DNA of 43,171 nt from Flavobacteriales bacterium (GTDB lineage Bacteria; Bacteroidota; Bacteroidia; Flavobacteriales_F; PHOS-HE28): positions 1-43,171 of the forward strand of contig JAEUTC010000175.1 of NCBI GenBank assembly GCA_016787985.1, written 5' to 3'. The notes beneath the pieces are model-generated. The model ran no database searches and was not told the origin of the DNA. It worked only from the letters and a program-made list of their open reading frames with translations. Position 1 is the stretch's first letter. Every line of letters begins with the position of its first letter. Both the position numbers and the translations under genes were made by a program. Below, one piece after another: positions 26,801-32,798 of this stretch.

Positions 26801-29800
26801 TGGTTGATCACCAGGTCTTCACCACTATCAGGGTGAACAAGAAGCCCGAGGAGTGAGCCTAGCTCCGTGCCCAATGAGTTGGGCTCACAAACAGGAGGGA
26901 AGTTGCAAGGGTCCAACAGATAGCGCGAGCACATCTCACCTTGCAGAACCGTGGTCTGAAGCGTCTCATTAGGTAGCGCATCATCCATATACTCCACCGT
27001 GAGCTCGAAGGTGCCATCTGATGAGGGGCTCAATAGAGGTACGCGTACGATCTCTGCCCAATCGAAATCGACCGCGTCCACAGGAACGTAGAGGTCAATA
27101 TTGCAGACAACCCCATCCACATCGAGTGTCACATCCAAGTGTAGTTGATCGGGACTGAGTTGTGGAGTCCACGTTGCCTCCCCCAGGGGCTGTTGGAGCA
27201 CCATGTTCTGTCTCGCCAGTTCAACAGCTTGGAAGTAAGGGTTCGCCTGTACAGAATGAGTGATGGTCAACTGATCCTGTATGGCCGTACCATTGAAGAA
27301 GTTCTGCCAGGCAAGTGTTGCAGGGCAGACCCCGGTCACGAGGTATTGTTGATAGGCGATCTGCACAGGATCCTCACCGGCGCCTGGAACCTGCTCGGGG
27401 TCTTGGACACGTTGCACCTTTCCGTGGTAATAGGCATGCGACCAGTGCATGCAGGGTTGACACCATTGGGCCCATGGAGGAAGCCAGGATGGATCGTTTT
27501 CCATCATGCGAGGTTGCCAGTCCATAAAATCATCTGCATCCTGTCCTATGCAAAAGTTCAATCCGGAAACACCAAGACCAGGGTTGCAGTCCAAGCCTCT
27601 GGCCCGCATATCACCTCTGCGTTTTTGGTACCGATATTTCTCGGCCAGGTATGTAGCCCTGAAGCGCTGCCAAAGTGCGGCGTCGATATCTGTGTTCCCC
27701 GATAAGTATGGCGGAGCGTAGCATGGAGGAGTAATGAATGCACTACCACAACGACCAGCGGCGAGAAGCACTTCGAGCATGTTCAAGGTCACGCCATCCA
27801 CCACTGCGTAATTCGTGAACCGATCCCAGAAAGCGCGCACCTGATCGCCGTACACCGGATCGAGCGGCCCGCCCTGTTGAGGGTCGTAACCGGCGGTGCT
27901 CGCGAAGAAGGGATCGTGATAGTGCTCTTGAGGAGAACCCGGGGCTTGGAAGAGCACCGTGACATCCGCGATGATGGCATTGATCACGTCCTCATCGTTC
28001 GGGACACCGTACTCAAGCCCTCTGAACCAAGCATCGAATTCGTCGCTTGTCTGCCCATATCCGGCTTGCTGGTCCTGGTATGCGCGGCAATCCAGGTAAT
28101 AGGGATATTCGGGATGCAGGTAGAGTAAGGAGCGGGCCCAGCCTGTTTGCCATGAATCCATGAACAATGCCTCATCGACAAGGAACTCGGGGAATGAGAA
28201 CAACTGTTCCCCCTCGACCTCAAGTTCTGGATCATCAACCAATGCGGGGATGAAGGAGCCGTCCTCGAGTTGGAACACAGGAATGCGCAGACGGTGCCCG
28301 TTATCATCGATGTACCGCTCGAGATATGAGCCATCCGCTTGATAGAGCCTGGGATGTTGCCACACGGGCCGCTGGTTGTATTCAGCACCATACCAACCGT
28401 CGGATGGAACGAAGCGCCGGGCCAGGATGCAGTCCCCGGCACTACGGAAGATAGAGGTGGGGTCTGATGCCTCTACCACACCGTTCAGCCGAGAATACTT
28501 TGCGTATTGGCCCCCCGGCGATAGGTCTTGGAGCATGCTCTTATAGGCGACATCACACCAAGAGGGCTCGGCACACAGCTCCTCGCACTGCTGCTCCAAT
28601 AGCTCGTATTCCTCCACGGTTCCTCCAGTCAATAGGAATCCATCCAAACCGCCCGAAGCTGCCAGTTGCGCCATACAGGAAGTACAGCTGACACAGCCAT
28701 CCGGTTCGGCTAGTTCGAGCTGGGCGACTTCCAGTTCTTCCTGATCCAGATATTGACAGTTGGTCAGAGCTGCATCCTGATACGCTTGTGCATAGGTTGC
28801 ACGAGCCTCTTCATGGACGGTGAGTTTCCGCGTGAACGTATAGGAGCCGGGCGGCAGCGTTACCTCACGGATAACGGGTTGTGGTTGTGGCGCGCCAGCG
28901 ACCAGTGCTGGTGAGGCATATACCAGCCATTCACCGTTGCCATCGAAATGACCGACCTGACCGGAGTATTCATTCTTGACCTCACCACATTCGTCCGTGA
29001 GGATCAGTTCGAGCCGGTATGCACAGGCAACGCAGAAGTCCTGTGGACACGAGAAGGTGATGGTCGGTAACGTAATGCTGTGGTTGAAGGTGAATTGTGC
29101 TTCGGCCTCCACCGTGAACGTTTCGGCATATGTCCATTGCCGCAAAGCGGGGTCATAGGTATTGGACTCGCACGTGTTGCTTGGAAGAGGGGGGCAGAAA
29201 CCGACGGAGGTGAAGGACTGTGGCGTTTGGTCCGTGTAAGTGTCCAACTGCTCGAGTGTGGTGGGCGGTGTACCGACCAACGCGGTCGCTACCGTCCTTC
29301 CCGCACGGTCCGTATAGGTCACACTGGACTGGCCATTGGCGTCCACCGTCACCGTGCGCTGGTAGTACGAGTCGAAGCCAGCCTCCACGCCGAATAACCG
29401 GTCCAGTTGGAGCTGGTCCGCCATGCCATAGGTGATGGACGTTTCGTGACCGTTGCCGAGTTGGAATACCGGCCCCACGCCTCCCTTGCGTTTCACGCGG
29501 CCCGTGTTATCCGGCGTGTACTCCGTCTGTGCATAGGGATAGTTGAAGGCCTGCGGTATGTAGGGATGGTCTCCGATCAAGCGATCCGTACCCAGGTCGT
29601 ACTGTTCGGGGCTATAGTACAGTGATGCGCCACTGCTTGGGTCCAACGGGGGGCCAGCCATACCGCATCCAACCTCTTGCGCGGACAGGTGAGTACCATT
29701 GAATGCTTCCAATGAGCCGTTCGCATCGACCACGTTGAACTCCGGATAGAAGTCGATCGGGGCGAAGCGATGCCCATCCACTTCCTCGCAACCCTGATCA

Positions 29801-31023
29801 ACGATCATCGGCACCGGCATCACCTCGGCTGCGGGTCTACCGAACACATCATAGACGGTTTCGGCCACTACCGGGATATCCAAGGAGCTCGCGCGTGTGA
29901 CCGATTGCCTGGATCGGAGGGAACCGTCGGCGTAAGTGATGACCTCCTTGTGCTTGCCTTCTTCAGCGAATACACTGCTAAGCTGCCAGTTCTTGAGCGG
30001 CTGATGCGCTTGGGTCTGGAATCGGTCCGCACCGAACGATACCACCGAGGTGGGGAATGTCAACGAAGGATTCGTCCACTGACCGGTGATGATCTCCCCG
30101 TTCCCTTGATGCGCCAACGCCCGGACCCGGTAGACCAACCAGCCCCTATCGTAAATCAACGGAATGCGGTAGGTGGGCAGACTCTGCCCTGCTTTGATGG
30201 ATACTCGAGTGGCGTCCCTGCGCAAGTCCACCATCAGCTCGTTCGGGTCCAACGGAGCTTGCGGAAGTGGACCGGCGATGTCATCCACGAACGTCCACTC
30301 GAGCTGGTATTCCGTGGCTCCTCCGATATCCAACCAGGAAAGCTGCAGCTCATGGGTTTCTCCTCCACAATCGAGTGGGTTGCGGGAAGTGAATTCTGGA
30401 ATGGTCCCAGCATCGAACAACTCACGGAAAGAATGGGACAGCTCGAGGTCCAGTGACACACTTTCAGGAAGACCACGCAACCTCTCCTGACCATCGCCCG
30501 TGTTCACCGTGATGGATACCACCTCAACGGAAAAGGAGTGGGAACCATGGAACTCGAACCGGTCCGTGGAACGGCGGTCCAGGGTGGGGTCAAGGGTCGT
30601 GCTGGTGTCCCTGGACCACCGGTGTCCAATGGCGAGCGTGATCTCAAAGATCGAATCGCGGTCCGCTGCTTTGCGGTACTTGTCCGGATCGGGGTTCTTC
30701 TGGGCAGTGACCCTTAGGGAAACAGTCAAGTCGGCGGGTCGCCAGAGCAAACTGCGAATTGGATCGATGGTCAATGTGATGGACGAGGCCAAGTCCGTTG
30801 TCGTGTAGGTGCCAGCTACCGGAGGCCTCCAACCGAGAGCGATGGTCGTGCGGTCAAGGTCCTGACCGGTATGCTCCTTGGACCATGTTTGCGACCACGT
30901 ATTGCGCTTCACCTGCGCCGAAGCGTCCAAGGCGATGAGTATCACGAGCATCACGACCCAACGGAACATGTTCCGCAACGGTTGCAACACCATGTCTGCC
31001 GGTGTGCGCAATAACTCGTTCAT
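17821..31023 (-). CDS. Giant Rhs/YD-repeat secreted protein (4400 aa) with embedded propeller and HExxH C-terminal module
   Basis: A 4400-residue protein. The start at 31023 overlaps the stop of the upstream gene as ATGA and precedes a signal peptide ending A-S-A-Q near residue 36. Domain order by eye: a beta-rich N-terminal region (about 40-330); a block typical of Bacteroidota YD proteins (F-A-E-E-G-K-H-K-E, G-R-P-A-A-E-V, about 350-620); Cys-rich regions with four related modules (about 1377-2010); YD repeats (from about 2210); a YCF48/BNR-like propeller (about 2295-3314); more YD repeats (about 3315-4035); and the Rhs-associated core Y-R-Y-G-F-N-G-K-E-N-D through D-P-D-G (about 4036-4103). 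A 297-residue C-terminal module follows, with HEAVLH (His4225, Glu4226, His4229). It has no T9SS sorting domain. By analogy with Rhs/TcC proteins it should form a cocoon around its C-terminal cargo; that is inference. Confidence 0.88.
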   Translation of the reverse strand: MNELLRTPADMVLQPLRNMFRWVVMLVILIALDASAQVKRNTWSQTWSKEHTGQDLDRTTIALGWRPPVAGTYTTTDLASSITLTIDPIRSLLWRPADLTVSLRVTAQKNPDPDKYRKAADRDSIFEITLAIGHRWSRDTSTTLDPTLDRRSTDRFEFHGSHSFSVEVVSITVNTGDGQERLRGLPESVSLDLELSHSFRELFDAGTIPEFTSRNPLDCGGETHELQLSWLDIGGATEYQLEWTFVDDIAGPLPQAPLDPNELMVDLRRDATRVSIKAGQSLPTYRIPLIYDRGWLVYRVRALAHQGNGEIITGQWTNPSLTFPTSVVSFGADRFQTQAHQPLKNWQLSSVFAEEGKHKEVITYADGSLRSRQSVTRASSLDIPVVAETVYDVFGRPAAEVMPVPMIVDQGCEEVDGHRFAPIDFYPEFNVVDANGSLEAFNGTHLSAQEVGCGMAGPPLDPSSGASLYYSPEQYDLGTDRLIGDHPYIPQAFNYPYAQTEYTPDNTGRVKRKGGVGPVFQLGNGHETSITYGMADQLQLDRLFGVEAGFDSYYQRTVTVDANGQSSVTYTDRAGRTVATALVGTPPTTLEQLDTYTDQTPQSFTSVGFCPPLPSNTCESNTYDPALRQWTYAETFTVEAEAQFTFNHSITLPTITFSCPQDFCVACAYRLELILTDECGEVKNEYSGQVGHFDGNGEWLVYASPALVAGAPQPQPVIREVTLPPGSYTFTRKLTVHEEARATYAQAYQDAALTNCQYLDQEELEVAQLELAEPDGCVSCTSCMAQLAASGGLDGFLLTGGTVEEYELLEQQCEELCAEPSWCDVAYKSMLQDLSPGGQYAKYSRLNGVVEASDPTSIFRSAGDCILARRFVPSDGWYGAEYNQRPVWQHPRLYQADGSYLERYIDDNGHRLRIPVFQLEDGSFIPALVDDPELEVEGEQLFSFPEFLVDEALFMDSWQTGWARSLLYLHPEYPYYLDCRAYQDQQAGYGQTSDEFDAWFRGLEYGVPNDEDVINAIIADVTVLFQAPGSPQEHYHDPFFASTAGYDPQQGGPLDPVYGDQVRAFWDRFTNYAVVDGVTLNMLEVLLAAGRCGSAFITPPCYAPPYLSGNTDIDAALWQRFRATYLAEKYRYQKRRGDMRARGLDCNPGLGVSGLNFCIGQDADDFMDWQPRMMENDPSWLPPWAQWCQPCMHWSHAYYHGKVQRVQDPEQVPGAGEDPVQIAYQQYLVTGVCPATLAWQNFFNGTAIQDQLTITHSVQANPYFQAVELARQNMVLQQPLGEATWTPQLSPDQLHLDVTLDVDGVVCNIDLYVPVDAVDFDWAEIVRVPLLSPSSDGTFELTVEYMDDALPNETLQTTVLQGEMCSRYLLDPCNFPPVCEPNSLGTELGSLLGLLVHPDSGEDLVINQNSTTQLPVDVAENLGSELRMVIEAVTQTWFWGPTDLDATWLFDPVGPGFRLFCPDVQNGPYVQIDIESQAFPDFGSLEAALASASGISNFGPLPGDRFMCWFVNEDGEMLASIEGRAYLTDPEEEAQEVLSLGTCAPAPPLACAGSNEEVLNGLFAVVAERLLHSRDGNNMLPAGTGLDLFESPLMNGEIMTLLSDEYCNPQNPLNLYGPCRTTGLVSNNDDGTLTVTFLEDPCLRIEMPNVGFTDLIQPEPYGDADELGVYRAFSATMMKDDLVVGNMVVHHTCIDLSVCADCCDDALLQDLFKLVEDLALWSNHLNPAEMEMFSNPLMTPELLEILGPILDPEESGQCKMVGQFSSASGVSGSVLNYGKDGCFKIHTPKFVYGYAQDLVIGEWEAIEGVQEDGFIHAYRLPISYDTEHGSGEAHIVLDIPCVSLQSCNVPLAEPACAEPEDTRLLGQLARVIAERLYNNLQAAQPAPGDPPSVWLSPSIDLQSSPLLAQYPEIAAILDATWGTSTTSLFNSESGTLLVEGCLEIVPHVPIYTWTNLANLLDWSIVSIEPTVPLSNSITVHIGEDYGEYLGFDIRPLDVCLGLDVCGLWSPAFLAHLYPPPPQSVQVPQHAYISRAPEPEPCNPAVALPDCNGTPPPDCSEAYQQLAEVIDDYNDMHGGSYADLSLDAALCYFVNGYLCPCVEGYTALITSAMLDGVISAKEANNPQLTCIFNYCQLPDPCSPPPQIELPGLPNVPPPDSCDNTIAVIAQMNSVTLYEQQLVDISEDFHQTYDAGCQNVLETLSRTHTGRDEHHFTLYYYDQAGNLIRTVPPEGVEQAAFSSSNSAEALRIANDRASDTRTVFTTHRLASDYVFNSLEQPVRQKMPDQDAMALWESAIPIGIPSDVQVTSSHILPGGIGFLTANRVHSIPFLPNTLLRGMLFKTVDGGKSWSRSTNTVGSDLRSVAAVQGSPTALDLNTVFAIGKDGAVLRSLDAGTSWDLVTGTLGTHSQGFRDVVVYRQSSSVPLRGMAVGDNGALQRMTSGTVFNGNPAPQAIVTNNASHLTSVNVVPNMQRLYIGGRSSDGKNGVFFITGYDGSSFVDNSPHLTAEIAAALECGSMYSADGGYLAGLFGTLLHTSTGSSPTGGWTTVHTHTSAHFRDIYFLNALEGVAILVSATGEDPNGVLHATSDGGVTWSVFGDPADDWKDLNPYFGTTDQAKLIAVGEQGRLVRILMQAGASPTLHERPSVPGAPDLTASWALMEGNEPISLRCIVGDATGTLRMTEDLLQEDVIWSSVIDPDPGSTDPIHRLLGHWVGSNAFNVALVTRNTGTQSGKAIRGSRDWVTDQWVWSWTQETGTTYADMAPIPGPKARYYNTNADRLEDLDMSVAPMSAPVAVSNATATDVPTAIRILLATGASQQNTVLGGSSGVLFHGNAPSNNTWTSRSRSIKPLSPLHMVNDQPRAVGEKGTLFECIGTGPATYWKARPTAIASDLTGAAVYSGNTKLITVGAAGEVNLMDWTGTQPTATLSVGPVDLDDVVLKPSGGTWEATIAGDDGYLFHCGDVQAPSPVFTQMPFNGADLHGLTLLSNGEIVAVGDQASIHKASGTMRMAVNEVYLSGMNDVHFHDADHGYAVGDHMVVRYTNNGGQTWQPVPSNETVASTVTQRNLNAVYASSPTQGITVGQYGKRKTLNGTSMATLDQPVVSSGAALHWNDVTVSAAGAVLIVGELSGAGRHVTKLPSSSSYSALVSSTVPLKKIWHWQPFPINGTMQEEYLVGNLNGNLRLVKRQPTPSAPFDATQITGAQPASLLSGAITAMWFHDRSTGFAATTPGRFYRLNYAEPDHHNGTVVMTPSATDLGVAGSGIWPDDLDGQTVPNNIRINTIQFADRHLGFLGGAYTGTPVRYARTIRDEVGLYSQRFWYDKLGRLVLSQNTKQFNYSPKKRYSYSRYDKLGRVFESGEVEEGAFLFKDIFGSDVEGEFQNTAIEQENLESFLHAGHRFEVTRTHYDEPFYNPTSSDIDDQFLAGEQQNLRLRVASTTYEEQYDEDLLTNEVDGDPLTYEHATHYSYDIHGNVKELVQESEAMRQDAPGAGQAFKHIAYTYDLVSGNVHQVDYQDNKPDQFHHRYTYDADNRITKVETNRADKEDEASWREDGAYFYYPHGPLLRTELGENKVQGMDYAYTLQGWLKAINSNGLQQNQDMGHDSDPDLVDNPHAAVARDAFGLSLHYFDPGGGDADKDYYPISDAVWNNSNGQRFIAKGPISETGRDLYNGNISAMVRSLPPVDNWYAVSGTEGTPQILGWRFKYDQLNRLREANTRKGLNAANDWTDVGVVDALHKSQYTYDANGNILTAQRWDQNGDLFDDLAYRYSRSEPNGNPTGKLWRNRLYHLKDAGLDNLVTQADDGTEDLLFKDSEMADVVTDPWDENASGSDNHYRYDDLGNLIRDQREGLANIDWTATGKVRAVEQAALSGERYHLGFGYGVGNHRINKTVTNGLGIPGAELQLQHREHYVHDAQGNVMAIYRYTPAPDQNSPLRFEVTQRPIYGSSRLGLDDWDQEAHDPTYDENQATGAGKVRYELTDHLGNVCAVVTDEAEGYNTDADPEAEEWHAGLLSVQEYEPFGSLLPGRNFYAQTYRYGFNGKENDNEIQGTPSTAVDFGSRSYGSREGRWFTLDPLAPKYAGLSPYQFGANNPAFYIDPDGADIFGYLALLRTPGIYSTALRIANASPTFLKLLTKFQNISNGDVVDPRSNVRVGPLAAIPVTFATLPTVIMDGTRALRGATSISLPEVPTDGSQPAISQFMLNITLSTAIGNPAEASIVLGHEAVLHLSTLTALIERYQENLGNGSYPYSQLVADVQASEAHDHYSIKAWGGNETYRSYLAEAETYISDNIVGWRNGINSGLPTLTGNRFGTWLLSSPANLNAYGALHAQYQSIGISLFDDKIFEPWSHLPNNTPNAGQVIGIGRVSFINGWKYEKALHDRMYSNETPTIIQSLRKP
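17824..18714 (-). other. Variable C-terminal module of the Rhs protein with HExxH motif
   Basis: Residues 4104-4400 follow the end of the Rhs core (D-P-D-G). The segment contains L-G-H-E-A-V-L-H-L (zinc-type HExxH; His4225 codon at 18349-18351), and 34 residues later S-E-A-H-D-H-Y, which offers a possible third ligand (Glu4263) and further histidines. The DNA is more AT-rich than the core. This position holds the toxin in Rhs proteins, so a metallopeptidase toxin is a reasonable hypothesis. Confidence 0.55.
21085..24140 (-). other. YCF48/BNR-like beta-propeller region embedded in the YD-repeat chain
   Basis: Residues of about 2295-3314 interrupt the YD chain between S-L-E-Q-P-V-R-Q-K-M-P-D-Q-D and F-W-Y-D-K-L-G-R-L. 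They contain many blades of the type T-x-D-G-G-K-S-W, G-A-V-L-R-S-L-D-A-G-T-S-W, T-S-D-G-G-V-T-W and T-N-N-G-G-Q-T-W, alternating with A-V-G-D/E-x-G strands. This is the pattern of photosystem-assembly YCF48-like and BNR propellers. Confidence 0.75.
24998..26895 (-). repeat. Four related Cys-containing modules in the Rhs protein N-terminal half
   Basis: Protein-level repeats of about 150-170 residues occur at roughly 26381-26895, 25918-26380, 25478-25920 and 24998-25462. The shared pattern is a leading Cys, a helix L-L/N-x-L-F/A-x-V-V/I-A-E-R-L, then S-P-L, a strand with C-L/F-x-I-x-x-P, and closing C-x-x-L-x-x-C (C-I-D-L-S-V-C, C-V-S-L-Q-S-C, C-L-G-L-D-V-C). The first module is the most divergent. 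The function is unknown; disulfide-stabilised surface domains are plausible. Confidence 0.6.
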
Positions 31024-31745
31024 CGGTATCGGGTGTCGATGAGTTGATAGGACTTCCACTTCGACCGAAGGGCTGGTGTGTCCCCGGAGAGATCCACGAT
31101 CTTGCTGGGGTCCATGTCAATCTTGGTATCGGCCTTCAAGGCGATAGGCCGCTCGAAGCGTGTCACCACTTTCGGGCGTAGCAGCGCGGGTGTGAACAAA
31201 TGCTGGCTTTGGGGCGAATGCGCGTACAACACCACGAGCTCCTGCAGCCAACCCGCTCCATCGAAGGCGATCTCAACGGCGTCGAACCCGGTGCTGGCTG
31301 GTAACATCAGCCTGTAGCGGGTTCCACCTGGCGTCATTTGTTTGCCGATCGATGTGGCCAGTGGGATGATCCGCTCCTTCCACGTGTTCACTTGTTCCGA
31401 TTCCATGGCGGACGGTGCAGCGAGCATTACGATCGCTCCGGTCGAGTCTACAGAAACGCGGATGGTGTTATCTTGGATGGTCAAGATGCCTAGTTGTTCA
31501 GCGCGGTAACTATCACCTCGACGGTCGATGTGCATGGCATGCCTTTCCGAAGGGTTGGGTAGACCTTGGTCCTCATAGTGCAGCATCTCATACCGCAAGG
31601 AGAAATCCGTCAGCGTTCCATAGTTCTTGTGGTTCGTCTCGATGGCACGGCTAAGTTCAGCCCCTGTCGCAGGTTGCCATTGTCCCATGGCGAGGGCAGC
31701 GCACATACCGAAGAATGCCATGCATATGGAGCGCCCGTTGATCAT
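31020..31745 (-). CDS. Secreted hypothetical protein, possibly LolA-like fold
   Basis: A 241-residue protein with a signal peptide (residues 1-21, ending A-L-A-M-G-Q). The body alternates beta strands, with a pattern resembling periplasmic lipoprotein-carrier (LolA-like) folds: an early helix, then F-S-L-R-Y-E-M-L-H-Y strands, Y-R-A-E-Q-L-G-I-L-T-I-Q-D, and late R-P-I-A-L-K-A-D-T-K-I-D-M-D. That resemblance is weak and only by eye. Its ATG overlaps the stop of the preceding gene as ATGA (31742-31745), and its own TGA overlaps the ATG of the giant Rhs gene in the same way (31020-31023). It is therefore probably made in fixed ratio with both and may be a periplasmic chaperone for them. Confidence 0.65.
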   Translation of the reverse strand: MINGRSICMAFFGMCAALAMGQWQPATGAELSRAIETNHKNYGTLTDFSLRYEMLHYEDQGLPNPSERHAMHIDRRGDSYRAEQLGILTIQDNTIRVSVDSTGAIVMLAAPSAMESEQVNTWKERIIPLATSIGKQMTPGGTRYRLMLPASTGFDAVEIAFDGAGWLQELVVLYAHSPQSQHLFTPALLRPKVVTRFERPIALKADTKIDMDPSKIVDLSGDTPALRSKWKSYQLIDTRYR

Positions 31746-32782
31746 GGAGCCGTCTGTTTCGCCGTGTTCTGCCGTGTTTCTTTGATGGTCATCACCCCCC
31801 GCTCGGTCTCCTTCTTCACACGAACCAACCGCCCCTCGGGGTCATACTCATAGAATGTGGTGAAGTGTCGTTCGTCCAGCTCCGCTACGAAACGCAGGTT
31901 GATGGGGTCGTACACGTACGACTTCATGGATGCATCGTCCGGATAGATGCGTACATCGTCGAAGTAGCTCACACCGCTGGTGGCTCCTAGGTTCACAAAG
32001 AGACTGAGCGGGTCTCCCTCAGGGTCCGGCGGTGGCATGGTGAACGATCCCTCGATCAACTGCCATCCATCGATGATGGGGCTTACCGCAGCCAGACCCT
32101 CTACGAGGTTGGTGCCAGGGGGGCACTCGACCTGGACGAAGGGCGACCCGCCTTGGAATATGGTCGTGGCCAAAGGAGCGAGCCCATCTTTACTTACCCA
32201 AGCGCTCACGCGATACCGTTCACCAGGAATTGGCGAGAAGGTTGAGAGGCAATCCGGACAGTCCAGTGGGACCGGTTCACAATCAACGAGGTAATTGGAA
32301 TAGGTGATCTCGAACGAGGTGACTGCGGGATCGTACTCCACATAGAGGTAGTACGTACCTGGCGTTAGGGTTATCGTTGGCTGGCTAGAATCATCGATGA
32401 GAATAGCCTCTGGAGGGGGCGGGCCGGGTACGAACATCGGACAGCGTGGTGCGCCACAGAAGGAGGGGTCAAGTAGGTATCCAAAGACATCATCGAGGTC
32501 ACCATTCGGTGTCGTATTCGTGATCGAAATGAAGACCTTGGTCTGCGGGGGTGGGTGCAAACACAATTCGATCCACATGCACCCGGATGTCGCAGCGCGG
32601 TTTTCCGCTGCACCGGCCTGCGGGATCACACGGTCGACCGTGATCCATGCCTCACTGGCAAGCACGGCCGTGTTGCAGTTGCTGTGTTGGCCAGGAACTA
32701 GATCGATGTGTTGCTGTGCACGAGCTGAGATGGCAGAGAGCAGACCCAGAGTCCAAAGCAGGAGGCGAGCGGATGTGCGCAT
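31742..32782 (-). CDS. Secreted protein with carbohydrate-binding-like region and YD-type tail
   Basis: A 346-residue protein. The frame is open to 32845, but the ATG at 32782 begins a clean signal peptide (ending S-A-R-A-Q) and leaves 16 bases after the upstream stop. The first half has a C-x-W-I-E-L-C segment and a beta-sandwich-like region. The second half has a carbohydrate-binding-like part: E-R-Y-R-V-S-A-W-V, then S-Y-F-D-D-V-R-I-Y-P. The last 55 residues are a YD-repeat-like tail (Y-D-P-I-N-L-R-F-V-A-E-L-D, F-Y-E-Y-D-P-E-G-R-L-V-R-V-K-K-E). In related Bacteroidota loci such a tail ends the shell-type giant protein (recalled), so this gene may be its detached C-terminal part. It ends in an ATGA overlap with the next gene. 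Confidence 0.7.
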   Translation of the reverse strand: MRTSARLLLWTLGLLSAISARAQQHIDLVPGQHSNCNTAVLASEAWITVDRVIPQAGAAENRAATSGCMWIELCLHPPPQTKVFISITNTTPNGDLDDVFGYLLDPSFCGAPRCPMFVPGPPPPEAILIDDSSQPTITLTPGTYYLYVEYDPAVTSFEITYSNYLVDCEPVPLDCPDCLSTFSPIPGERYRVSAWVSKDGLAPLATTIFQGGSPFVQVECPPGTNLVEGLAAVSPIIDGWQLIEGSFTMPPPDPEGDPLSLFVNLGATSGVSYFDDVRIYPDDASMKSYVYDPINLRFVAELDERHFTTFYEYDPEGRLVRVKKETERGVMTIKETRQNTAKQTAP

Positions 32783-32798
32783 GAGGCTCTGATTCGGT

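Noticed and set aside
17821..31023. T9SS sorting domain on the giant Rhs protein
   Set aside because: The C-terminus lacks the terminal strand pattern seen in the delta-60 protein; export by signal peptide followed by another route is more likely.
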